A DNA stretch of 64,000 nucleotides from Paludibacter sp. UBA6032 (lineage in GTDB: Bacteria; Bacteroidota; Bacteroidia; Bacteroidales; Paludibacteraceae). The position numbers and the translations under genes were made by a program. Below the pieces are notes generated by a model that saw only the letters and a program-made list of their open reading frames with translations, had not been told where the DNA came from and did no database searches. Positions 45,227 to 53,501 of the stretch are shown here, one piece after another. Where the stretch lies: the NCBI GenBank assembly GCA_002427885.1, contig DIZI01000001.1, positions 1 to 64,000 on the forward strand. The letters run 5' to 3'. Within the stretch, counting starts at the first letter, position 1. The number at the start of each line of letters is the position of its first letter.

Positions 45227-46405
45227 ATGAAATACAAAGTTTTTAAAATTATATTTATAATCTGCCTTTTCCCCGTGTTAAATCTAAATGGACAAATACG
45301 GATTTGGAATATAGACAATTTAAAAAATGCAAAATCTCTGACATCTGAGGCTGCCAAACTCATTATTCGGGATGCAAACAAGGATCTGGCAAAAACGTTG
45401 GTAACAGTTATGGATAAGCCCATGACTCCACCAAGTGCAGATAAGCATGATTATTTGAGTATGGGGCGTTATTGGTGGCCTGATCCATCGAAAGCGGATG
45501 GGTTACCCTATATTCGGAAAGATGGCGTTGTAAATCATGAGATTGATAAACTGGATCGGGGTCCTCTTGGAGCTTTTGCCAGAAGTATTAAAAATCTTTC
45601 AATCGCCTATTTTTTAACTTCAGAGGATAAATATGCCCGGAAAGCTGTTGAAAATTTACAAATTTGGTTCATTAATAAAGACACAAAAATGAATCCGAAT
45701 ATGAATTACGGCCAAACAATTCCGGGGCGTCGGGATGGCGAAGGTCGTGGAGAAGGGGTGTTGGATACCTATTCATTTGTTGAAATGCTGGATGGTGTGG
45801 AATTATTACGATCTTCCAAATTATTTACTGCCGCAGACCAACTAACCATTAAAGTATGGTTTACTTCATATCTTGACTGGATGCTTACTTCAGAAATAGG
45901 AAATGAGGAAAGAACAGCAAAAAATAATCATGGGACAGCGTTCGATGTTCAAGCGACAAGATATGCTTTGTTTACAGGGAAAAAAGATGTGGCTACCAAA
46001 ATTATTACTGAATTTCCGGCAAATCGATTATTTAAACAAATTCAACCGGATGGATCACAGCCACTCGAATTGGCTCGTACTACAGCATTAGGATATTCTA
46101 CATTCAATCTGACTCATTTTCTGGATATGTGTTCAATTGCTAAATCAATAAATATTGATTTATTTAATTCAACATCAGGAGATGGAAGAAGTATTTCAAA
46201 AGCTGTCGATTTTTTAGTTCCCTTTATTGGTACTCGAGTTGAAGAATTTAAATATAAGCAAATTAAAGATTGGGATGCTGTTCAATTAAAGCTTTGTTGG
46301 CAAATTTACAGAGCTGATCAGTTTCGCCCAAGACCAATCTATAAAAATATTTATTCTCATTATTTAAATTCAGACGAAAAAGAGATAAATACATTACTTT
46401 ACTAA
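45227..46405 (+). CDS. PL38-like alginate lyase (PF05426), copy 2
   Basis: A 392-residue secreted protein homologous to the gene at 36982. ATG 45227 is chosen because a signal peptide (MKYKVFKIIFIICLFPVLNLNGQ) begins there; the open frame extends 16 codons upstream without sense. SMGRYWWPDPSKADGLPYIRKDG and the catalytic AKNNHGTAFD (Asn233, Asn234, His235, the same numbering as copy 1) are conserved, as are DGSQPLELARTTALGYSTFN and its Tyr. The NNHGTWW of copy 1 is NNHGTAF here, a change beside the active site that may alter specificity. It opens the second operon, under the double operator at 45092-45119. Confidence 0.85.
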   Translation: MKYKVFKIIFIICLFPVLNLNGQIRIWNIDNLKNAKSLTSEAAKLIIRDANKDLAKTLVTVMDKPMTPPSADKHDYLSMGRYWWPDPSKADGLPYIRKDGVVNHEIDKLDRGPLGAFARSIKNLSIAYFLTSEDKYARKAVENLQIWFINKDTKMNPNMNYGQTIPGRRDGEGRGEGVLDTYSFVEMLDGVELLRSSKLFTAADQLTIKVWFTSYLDWMLTSEIGNEERTAKNNHGTAFDVQATRYALFTGKKDVATKIITEFPANRLFKQIQPDGSQPLELARTTALGYSTFNLTHFLDMCSIAKSINIDLFNSTSGDGRSISKAVDFLVPFIGTRVEEFKYKQIKDWDAVQLKLCWQIYRADQFRPRPIYKNIYSHYLNSDEKEINTLLY

Positions 46406-46442
46406 TTAACTATCAACGTTTTACTTTAAAAAAAAAATCATC

Positions 46443-47459
46443 ATGAAAAAATTATTTCTACTTTTAATGGTGTGCATAGGTATTATGACACTGAATGCAC
46501 AAAATGTTTTTGTTGAAAACTTTGCAACTGCACCACTTGGTGGTAATTTAGAAGGTTACAATAACTGGTATGTTTGTCTTAAATCAAGTGACAATTTGGG
46601 AGTTAGCCCTAAAATAGGTGAAGGAGCATTATTTTATACCGGTTATGCTGGTTCCAACATTGGCAATGTTGCTATTCTAGATTCAATTAATGGAAATATA
46701 GCTGGCACACAACGCATTTCAACTAAAACAATTACTCTTGGTACCGATACAGTTGTATTGGCCAATCAATCTAAGATATATATAGCATTTTTAGCTAAAA
46801 TTTCGATTGATAGTAAAAAGTCTTCATTACGTGACTTCTTTACGTTAGAAGGATCAAAAACTTCAAGTATGACGCGTGGTCGTGTCTTTGCAAAAGTTAC
46901 AAGCACAGGCGATTTAACATTCGGAATTACTAAAAACTCGACTTCAATGACCGAATCCCCTGTATCTAGTCTTGATGTAAATCATTTAATCGTAATTGTT
47001 TATGAAACTGTCGGTTCGGTGGCAAGTGATGACAAAGTTAGTATGTATGTTGACCCAGATTTAACTTTGACCGAAGCTCAGCAAACGAATGTTTTAGTAG
47101 CTGCTGATAGCCAAACCGATTATGGTTTATCAAACAAATTTGCGATTAACATCCGTCAACGTGGTATAGGTGCTCAGATTGGCGGAATACGAGTTGGAAC
47201 TTCCTGGAATTCTGTAGTTTTAGGAATAACTTCGGGTGTTAATCAGTTAAATTCAAACAATCAAATGATTACTGCGTTTGGAAAAACGATTCAAACACCA
47301 GAATCCGGAAGTTTGAAAGTATTCAACCTTGCAGGTGCTCAAATACTTTCAGCTAAAACTACAGGAAAACTTGAAACTTCATTAAACTCGGGTTTGTACC
47401 TTGTACGTTTTGTCAGTCAAAATGGGCTAACTACTTCTGCAAAAATCCAATTAAATTAA
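46443..47459 (+). CDS. secreted jelly-roll-like protein with T9SS domain, unknown
   Basis: A 338-residue secreted protein (signal peptide ends at LNAQ, about 19). The central part (FVENFATAPLGGNLEGYNNWYV... RISTKTITLG... IYIAFLAKIS... FFTLEGSKTSS... FAINIRQRG) has the strand pattern of a LamG/ConA-like beta-sandwich, but I see no catalytic motif. Residues about 265-338 form a T9SS type A sorting domain (GSLKVFNLAGAQILSAKTTG, SGLYLVRF). It lies between two alginate lyase genes under uronate control, so a cell-surface binding protein is the likeliest role. A terminator hairpin follows. Confidence 0.7.
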   Translation: MKKLFLLLMVCIGIMTLNAQNVFVENFATAPLGGNLEGYNNWYVCLKSSDNLGVSPKIGEGALFYTGYAGSNIGNVAILDSINGNIAGTQRISTKTITLGTDTVVLANQSKIYIAFLAKISIDSKKSSLRDFFTLEGSKTSSMTRGRVFAKVTSTGDLTFGITKNSTSMTESPVSSLDVNHLIVIVYETVGSVASDDKVSMYVDPDLTLTEAQQTNVLVAADSQTDYGLSNKFAINIRQRGIGAQIGGIRVGTSWNSVVLGITSGVNQLNSNNQMITAFGKTIQTPESGSLKVFNLAGAQILSAKTTGKLETSLNSGLYLVRFVSQNGLTTSAKIQLN

Positions 47460-47510
47460 TAATATAAAGCAGGATACTGTTTAGTCAATTAATGCTGAAT
47501 AATAAGGATT

Positions 47511-47543
47511 ACGGGCAAGTAAATTAATTGCTTGCCCGTTTTT
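47511..47543 (+). terminator. terminator/attenuator directly before PL6 copy 3
   Basis: ACGGGCAAG (47511-47519) pairs with CTTGCCCGT (47531-47539), followed by TTTT. It ends only 15 nt before the start of the PL6 gene at 47559, leaving room for no separate promoter, so it probably acts as a partial read-through site. Confidence 0.85.
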
Positions 47544-47558
47544 CATTTAAATTTCAAA

Positions 47559-49280
47559 ATGAAGATACGTTTTTTAATAATTATTCTCTTGGCTTTTAGT
47601 ATGGAAATTTACGCAAGCCATGCTTTTGTTACTACAGCTTCAGCCATTAATAATGGCAGTTGGATTGCAGGTGATACCATTATTATGAAAAACGGTACAT
47701 GGACCAACCAGTCAATTCTTTTTAAAGCTACGGGAACAGCTGATCAACCGGTTGTATTAATGGCGGAAACACCCGGAAGTGTAATTTTGAATGGAACTTC
47801 AAAATTAGGGTTTTCAGGTAAATATGTTGAAATAAACGGTTTATATTTTAAAGATGGAACACTAAGTGGCTCAGATGTAATTTCTTTCCGAAAATCGGGC
47901 ACTGATGTTGCTGAAAATTGCCGACTCACAAATACAACTATAGAAAATTATAACCCTGCTCTAAATACAGTTGACAGCAAATGGGTTTCACTTTATGGTT
48001 TAAATAACAAAGTAGATCATTGTTCATTTATTAATAAAAACAATTCAGGAACACTCTTGGTAATTTGGTTAACAAATGGTGTGACTGTAAATCACATAAT
48101 TTCAGATAATTATTTTGGATATCGCAATTCCAATCTCGATTCGTCGGGAAATGAACTTAACGGACAAGAAATAATCCGTGTGGGTGATAGTTCGACCTCC
48201 ATGACAACAGCTTCATGCATTGTATCAGGTAATTTTTTTGAAAAATGTAATGGTGAGATTGAAGTCATATCGAATAAATCATGTGGAAATTTATACACAA
48301 ATAACTTATTTCTTGAATGTCATGGCATGTTAACACTGCGACATGGAAATAATTGTACTGTAAATGGAAATTACTTTTTTGGTAATGGTGTCACCGAAAG
48401 TGGTGGGGTACGTGTAATTGGTGAAAACCACAAAGTATTCAACAACTATTTTGACAACTTAAGAGGTACCGACTATCGTTCAGGAATTTGTATTGTCAGG
48501 GGGAAAGAAAATTCGGCTTTGAATGAATACTTTCAGGTAAAAAATGCAATGATTGAATTTAACACCTTTGTAAATTGCAGTCAGGCTTTTAGTATTAATT
48601 ACAATAGCAGTTCATCATTAACCATGGCTCCTATCGGGACAGTCATAGCTCACAATCATGTGTACAACACAACCTTAAGTTCAAGGAAAAATGTAAATAT
48701 AAGTACTGTCAATATAGCTGCAATGGATGTTATATGGAAAAATAACTTAATGAATCAGGGAATTTACTCAAATTTCACTTATACTACCAGCCAAATTGTT
48801 ACGGGTCAAGATGCAAAAATGGCATTGGCTGGTACTACAATTAATATGTTCGAACCTTCTGCAGGTTCAGCTCTGGAAAATTATTCAACTTCAGAAAACG
48901 ATGATGTACTTAACGATATAAGAGGTCGTTCAAGAAATTCGACAAAATTACCTGGTGCAAGTCAGGTGAATGGTGAAATATCCAGATTTATGCCCGTAAA
49001 ATCACAGGTAGGTTCTTCATTTTATAATAATCCAACTTCAGATACGAAAAACATCCAATCAATACATTCTATTAATGTAAAAACAATAAATAATCGACTT
49101 GTTATCAATTCAATCCATGCAGGAAAAATCATTATTTTAGATAGCTCAGGGAAAATCATTTGTCAAAAAACAGTTAAATTTGGAACATCTGAAATTAAAA
49201 TTGAAAATCAGGGCATTTATCTTATTGTATTTGAGGCTGATAACGGGAATAAATTTAGCCAGAAAATAATCATCAATTAA
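47559..49280 (+). CDS. PL6 alginate lyase with T9SS domain, copy 3
   Basis: A 573-residue secreted lyase. ATG 47559 starts a clear signal peptide (MKIRFLIIILLAFSMEIYAS); the open frame before it falls in the terminator hairpin. A single PL6 beta-helix carries NGEIEVISNKS (Glu233, Glu235, Lys240) and TLRHGN (Arg261), with the 21-residue Lys-Arg spacing. Unlike the two copies at 32137 and 34569, the second beta-helix is replaced by a T9SS type A sorting domain (about 500-573, IHAGKIIILDSSGKIIC, GIYLIVFEADNG). It is therefore predicted to be displayed on the cell surface and to make the first cuts in the polymer. Confidence 0.9.
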   Translation: MKIRFLIIILLAFSMEIYASHAFVTTASAINNGSWIAGDTIIMKNGTWTNQSILFKATGTADQPVVLMAETPGSVILNGTSKLGFSGKYVEINGLYFKDGTLSGSDVISFRKSGTDVAENCRLTNTTIENYNPALNTVDSKWVSLYGLNNKVDHCSFINKNNSGTLLVIWLTNGVTVNHIISDNYFGYRNSNLDSSGNELNGQEIIRVGDSSTSMTTASCIVSGNFFEKCNGEIEVISNKSCGNLYTNNLFLECHGMLTLRHGNNCTVNGNYFFGNGVTESGGVRVIGENHKVFNNYFDNLRGTDYRSGICIVRGKENSALNEYFQVKNAMIEFNTFVNCSQAFSINYNSSSSLTMAPIGTVIAHNHVYNTTLSSRKNVNISTVNIAAMDVIWKNNLMNQGIYSNFTYTTSQIVTGQDAKMALAGTTINMFEPSAGSALENYSTSENDDVLNDIRGRSRNSTKLPGASQVNGEISRFMPVKSQVGSSFYNNPTSDTKNIQSIHSINVKTINNRLVINSIHAGKIIILDSSGKIICQKTVKFGTSEIKIENQGIYLIVFEADNGNKFSQKIIIN

Positions 49281-49291
49281 TAGGATATAAA

Positions 49292-49346
49292 TTTGGTTGA
49301 CCAATTTATATTGCCTATATTTGCCATTATTTAATTGGTTGACCAA
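49292..49346 (+). promoter_or_regulatory. PL17 operon promoter flanked by two operators
   Basis: TTTG (49292-49295), a 20-bp spacer and TATATTTG (49316-49323, then C) form a near-ideal promoter. Operator TTGGTTGACCAA (49293-49304) covers the -33 element, and a second identical copy (49335-49346) lies just after the transcription start. Their centres are 42 bp apart. Confidence 0.87.
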
Positions 49347-49408
49347 TGTTTAAATAATGAAATTTCTTCATTAAAATATGAGTTGAAATAATAAACAAAT
49401 AACAGAAA

Positions 49409-51613
49409 GTGAAAAAGATAGCATTAATTATTTTCTTAATTATATTAATACCATTTGCAAATCTATTTGGTCTTGAACATCCCGGATTGTTTTTAAGTCC
49501 AAAAGGAGTAAAAGAAATCAGGGCTTCATTAGGTAAATACCCTAATTTTGACAAGTCGGTAAATGAATTGAAAGCAATTGCTGACCAAGCATTGAAGGAA
49601 AAGATTGAAGTTCCTGTTCCAAAGGATGGAGGAGGCGGTTATACGCACGAAAAACATAAAAACAATTATTACGAAATGAATGCGGTCGGAACGTTATATC
49701 AGTTAACCGGAAATGAAAAATACGCTCAATTTGTCCGTAATATGTTGATGAAGTATGCGGCATTATATCCAACACTGGGATTACATCCGGTAATTAAATC
49801 GGAAGCCCGGGGCAAAATTTTCTGGCAAACGCTAAACGATGCAGTTTGGTTGGTGCATGCTGCGAATGCATACGATTGTGTCTATAATTTTATTGCTGAA
49901 AGCGATCGGACCTTAATTGAGAATAATCTTTTTAAACCAATGGCTGAATTTCTTTCGAACGGAAATGAAAGCAATTATGAAACATTCAATAAAATGCACA
50001 ACCACGGAACCTGGTCACTGGCGGCAGTTGGAATGATTGGTTATGTTATGAATGACAAAGATTTAATTGATAAAGCGTTGTATGGTTCAAAGAAAGATGG
50101 TAATACAGGTTTTATTCGTCAATTGAATGTATTGTTTTCGCCTGATGGATATTATACTGAAGGTCCATATTACCAGCGGTATGCGTTGTGGCCGTTTGTC
50201 ACTTTTGCTCAGGCAATTCAGAATCATCAACCTGAACTGAAGATTTTTTCTTACCGCGACAGTATTTTACAAAAAGCTGTCATTACCAGTATTCAATGTG
50301 CTTACAATGGTAAATTTTTCTTTCTGAACGATGCGTTGCCAAAAACGTACAAAACGCAGGAATTGGTTTATGCTGTAGATATTGCATACAAAAACAATCC
50401 GAATCAAAAGCAATTGCTGGATATTGCCGCGCAACAGGGAACCTTTTTTGTATCCGATGCCGGTTTGATAACAGCCAGGGCATTATTACAAAAGCAAACA
50501 AAACCGTTTGATTTTCATTCCGTTTTACTACGCGATGGAAAAAACGGGGATAAAGGCGGACTGGCTATCTTACGTGATGGAAGAGATGATAACCAAACCT
50601 GCTTGACTTTCAAAGCAACCTCACATGGACTGTCGCATGGACATTACGATAAACTTTCTATCGTTTTGTATGATAATGGCAACTGCATATTACCGGATTA
50701 TGGTGCTGTTCGTTTTTTGAATATTGAACCGAAAAATGGCGGGGGTTATACCAAAGAAAATCATAGCTGGGCAGTTCAGACAATTGCTCACAATACAGTT
50801 ACGGTTGATGAAAAAAGTGATTTCAATGGTGATTTTAAAATTTCGTCTGCAAATCATTCCGATATTTTATATTCGGATTTCTCAAATCCTAACGCACAGG
50901 TAATCTCCGGCTCAGAAAACAATGCTTATAATGGAGTTGAAATGCAGCGTACATCAGCAATGATTAGAACAAAAGAGCTTGAATTCCCTATCATATTAGA
51001 TATTTTTAGGGTTAAATCTACAGAATCACACACACTTGATTTTCCTTTCTATTATTACGGACAGGAAGTAATGACTGACTTTAATTACTCCAAAAATACT
51101 ACAGAACTCAAACCTTTAGGAACGAAAAACGGCTACCAGCATTTATGGTTCGAAGCTACAGGTAAAACTGACAAACCCACTGCTTGTTTCACGTTTGTAA
51201 ACGGAACACGGTTTTACAGTATCACTACTTTGACAAATCCGGAATCAGAATTAATATTGACCCGAATTGGTGCGAATGATCCGAATTTTAATTTGCGAAA
51301 TGATCCGTGTTTTATGGTTCGTCAACCAAATGCAACAAAACATACTTTTGTTAGTGTTATCGAACCGCATGGTTTGTATGATTTATCACGCGAAGTAACA
51401 TCCGATTTTGAAACTAATATCAAGGGACTTGAATTGCTGAATGATAATGAAGATTTTTCAGCCGTGAAAGTACTTATGAAAGATGGTTCGTCCTTTTTAT
51501 TCATAACAACAAATAAAGAATTCGGACAAAATATAAAAAGAACAATTGAACTAAATGGTAATACGATCAACTTTACAGGAAACTATTACTTTACAAAAAT
51601 TAATAATGAATAG
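49409..51613 (+). CDS. PL17 oligoalginate lyase
   Basis: A 734-residue exo-acting lyase that turns alginate oligomers into unsaturated monouronate. The start is GTG 49409, followed by a signal peptide (KKIALIIFLIILIPFANLFG), so it is periplasmic. The N-terminal (alpha/alpha) toroid has the catalytic Asn198-His199 in KMHNHGTWS, and a Tyr cluster in YTEGPYYQRYALW (about 249-258). The heparinase II/III-like beta-sandwich has Tyr413 in GLSHGHYDKLS. The Asn-His positions match the characterised Alg17c (201/202) within three residues. It is the first gene of a tight metabolic operon with cupin, transporter and reductase genes. Confidence 0.95.
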   Translation: MKKIALIIFLIILIPFANLFGLEHPGLFLSPKGVKEIRASLGKYPNFDKSVNELKAIADQALKEKIEVPVPKDGGGGYTHEKHKNNYYEMNAVGTLYQLTGNEKYAQFVRNMLMKYAALYPTLGLHPVIKSEARGKIFWQTLNDAVWLVHAANAYDCVYNFIAESDRTLIENNLFKPMAEFLSNGNESNYETFNKMHNHGTWSLAAVGMIGYVMNDKDLIDKALYGSKKDGNTGFIRQLNVLFSPDGYYTEGPYYQRYALWPFVTFAQAIQNHQPELKIFSYRDSILQKAVITSIQCAYNGKFFFLNDALPKTYKTQELVYAVDIAYKNNPNQKQLLDIAAQQGTFFVSDAGLITARALLQKQTKPFDFHSVLLRDGKNGDKGGLAILRDGRDDNQTCLTFKATSHGLSHGHYDKLSIVLYDNGNCILPDYGAVRFLNIEPKNGGGYTKENHSWAVQTIAHNTVTVDEKSDFNGDFKISSANHSDILYSDFSNPNAQVISGSENNAYNGVEMQRTSAMIRTKELEFPIILDIFRVKSTESHTLDFPFYYYGQEVMTDFNYSKNTTELKPLGTKNGYQHLWFEATGKTDKPTACFTFVNGTRFYSITTLTNPESELILTRIGANDPNFNLRNDPCFMVRQPNATKHTFVSVIEPHGLYDLSREVTSDFETNIKGLELLNDNEDFSAVKVLMKDGSSFLFITTNKEFGQNIKRTIELNGNTINFTGNYYFTKINNE

Positions 51614-51616
51614 AAT

Positions 51617-51955
51617 ATGGCAACTAAAAGCGAGAATTTTTTAAAAGGGTCATCACTTCCAACTGTTCAGGTTGATGGTGGAATGAAAAGGAAATTAATG
51701 GGTTATGATGGACAATTAATGTTATTGGAAGTAAAATTTAAAAAAGGGGATATTGGTTATGTTCATCAACATTTTCATTCGCAATGTACTTATGTTGTTA
51801 GCGGAATCTTTGAAGTGACAATAGGAGGAAAAACTGAAATTCTGAAAGTTGGTGATGGTTTTTATGTTGAACCCGATATTCTACATGGTGCTGTTTGTCT
51901 CGAAGATGGAATTTTGATTGATACATTCAGCCCTATGCGTTTTGATTTTATCTAA
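51617..51955 (+). CDS. kdgF: KdgF-type cupin
   Basis: A 112-residue single-domain cupin. The metal site is formed by His residues in GYVHQHFHSQCTYVVSGIFE and the later His in PDILHGAVC. KdgF proteins speed the ring opening of 4,5-unsaturated monouronates from pectin and alginate to the linear keto acid (DEH), the job expected between PL17 and the reductase in this operon. No signal peptide is seen, so it works in the cytoplasm; the PL17 product must be imported first. It starts 3 bp after the PL17 stop. Confidence 0.88.
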   Translation: MATKSENFLKGSSLPTVQVDGGMKRKLMGYDGQLMLLEVKFKKGDIGYVHQHFHSQCTYVVSGIFEVTIGGKTEILKVGDGFYVEPDILHGAVCLEDGILIDTFSPMRFDFI

Positions 51956-51984
51956 AAATAATTTGTTAATTAAATGAAAGTAGT

Positions 51985-53448
51985 ATGAAAGTCAAAGGAT
52001 TAAGATGGTGGATAATTGGAATGATTATGCTCATTACCATTATAAACTATTTGGACAGAGGCACATTAAATTATATGTGGGTAGCCAATATAGAATATAA
52101 ATTGGTGGATAAAATTAATCCTGCTCGAATTGAAAATCAGGCTGTTTTTAATCCTCAAACGAAATCTTATCGCCTTGTAACAATAAAAGGGGACGAGATT
52201 TTCCAAAAAGCAGAAATCGTTTCTTTTAAAAATAACGGAAAAATCATTGTTAACAGACAAGGTATAGCTTACGATCTGGGAATTGTTGATTCAAAAGCAA
52301 ATCCTGAATTAGCGACAAAACAGGCAAAGGAATTTTTAGGCGAAATCACTATCTTTTTTATGATTGCTTATGGTTTCAGCCAGCTCTTCTCTGGAAAATT
52401 ATATGATAAAATTGGTACACGTAAAGGCTTTTTTACATCCGTATTGATCTGGGGAACAGCCGATGCTTTGACTTCATTGGCACAGGGAAAAATTACGCTG
52501 ACCGGATTCCGAATGATGCTTGGATTAGGTGAAGCAGGTCCCTGGCCTGGTGCTACTAAAAGTAATGCGGAATGGTTTCCTCAAAATGAACGTGCATTTG
52601 CACAGGGGCTTTTTGGTGCGGCAGCTTCTATTGGTTCAATTCTGGCACCGATTGTAATTTTGATGCTTTATATTTCTTTAGGATGGCGGATGACCTTTGT
52701 AGTTGTCGGTAGTCTGGGAATTTTATGGTTAATTCCCTGGTTAATAATTAACAAAAAAGGACCAAAAGAACATAAATGGATCACCGAAAAAGAACGTGAA
52801 TATATATTGAGCGGTCAACCGGAAGCAAAAATCACCAATGACCGTGCAAAAAGCTGGGCTGAATTGCTTTCGAACAAGAAGAATTATTCTGTAATTCTGG
52901 GACGATTTTTCCTTGATCCGATTTGGTGGATGTTCGTCACATTTCTACCCATGTATCTGGTAGATGAATTCAAATTAAATATCAAAGAATTGGCTTTTTC
53001 TGCATGGATTCCTTACGTGGGAGCCATGATCGGTGGTCTTGCCGGAGGTTGGTATTCAGGCTATTTGATTCGCAGAGGTGCAACTGTTGACAAAGCACGT
53101 AAAACGGCCATTTTAGTTGGTGGATTAATAATTGTACCATCGGTTATTGCTTCCGTTTTAGTGCCAAATGCAGTTTTTGCAGTTATTTTGATGGCTTTTG
53201 TCCTCGGAGGTTTCCAGTTTACGATTGTCAATATCCAAACTTTACCAAGCGATTTGCATTGTGGTAAATCGGTAGGGTCATTGGCAGGATTAGGTGGTGC
53301 TTCGGCAGTTCTCGGAACTATTCTCGCCATTCTTTTTGCCGGACAAATATCAAGTTGGCCACTTTTATTCGGTTTACTGGCCGCTTTAGTTCCTTTATCA
53401 ATTGCTTCGGTATATCTGACAGTCGGCAAAATTGAGCAAATAAAATAA
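51985..53448 (+). CDS. MFS hexuronate transporter with enlarged first loop
   Basis: A 487-residue inner membrane transporter of the anion:cation symporter (ExuT-like) MFS family. TM1 contains IINYLDRGTLNY, a family signature. TM2 begins near residue 113 (ITIFFMIAYGFSQLFSGKLYDKIGTRKGFF). RMMLGLGEAGPWPGATKSNAEWFP and ERAFAQGLFGAAASIGSIL are typical of hexuronate porters. Between TM1 and TM2, about residues 35-110 form a polar insertion of about 75 residues (YKLVDKINPARIENQ... VTIKGDEIFQKAEI), which ordinary family members lack; it should be periplasmic. It likely imports unsaturated monouronate or DEH. It follows the cupin gene by 29 bp. Confidence 0.9.
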   Translation: MKVKGLRWWIIGMIMLITIINYLDRGTLNYMWVANIEYKLVDKINPARIENQAVFNPQTKSYRLVTIKGDEIFQKAEIVSFKNNGKIIVNRQGIAYDLGIVDSKANPELATKQAKEFLGEITIFFMIAYGFSQLFSGKLYDKIGTRKGFFTSVLIWGTADALTSLAQGKITLTGFRMMLGLGEAGPWPGATKSNAEWFPQNERAFAQGLFGAAASIGSILAPIVILMLYISLGWRMTFVVVGSLGILWLIPWLIINKKGPKEHKWITEKEREYILSGQPEAKITNDRAKSWAELLSNKKNYSVILGRFFLDPIWWMFVTFLPMYLVDEFKLNIKELAFSAWIPYVGAMIGGLAGGWYSGYLIRRGATVDKARKTAILVGGLIIVPSVIASVLVPNAVFAVILMAFVLGGFQFTIVNIQTLPSDLHCGKSVGSLAGLGGASAVLGTILAILFAGQISSWPLLFGLLAALVPLSIASVYLTVGKIEQIK

Positions 53449-53501
53449 TAAATATTTCAACAAAACAAAATCTCATTTTGAGATATAAAAAATTAAAAAT
53501 T

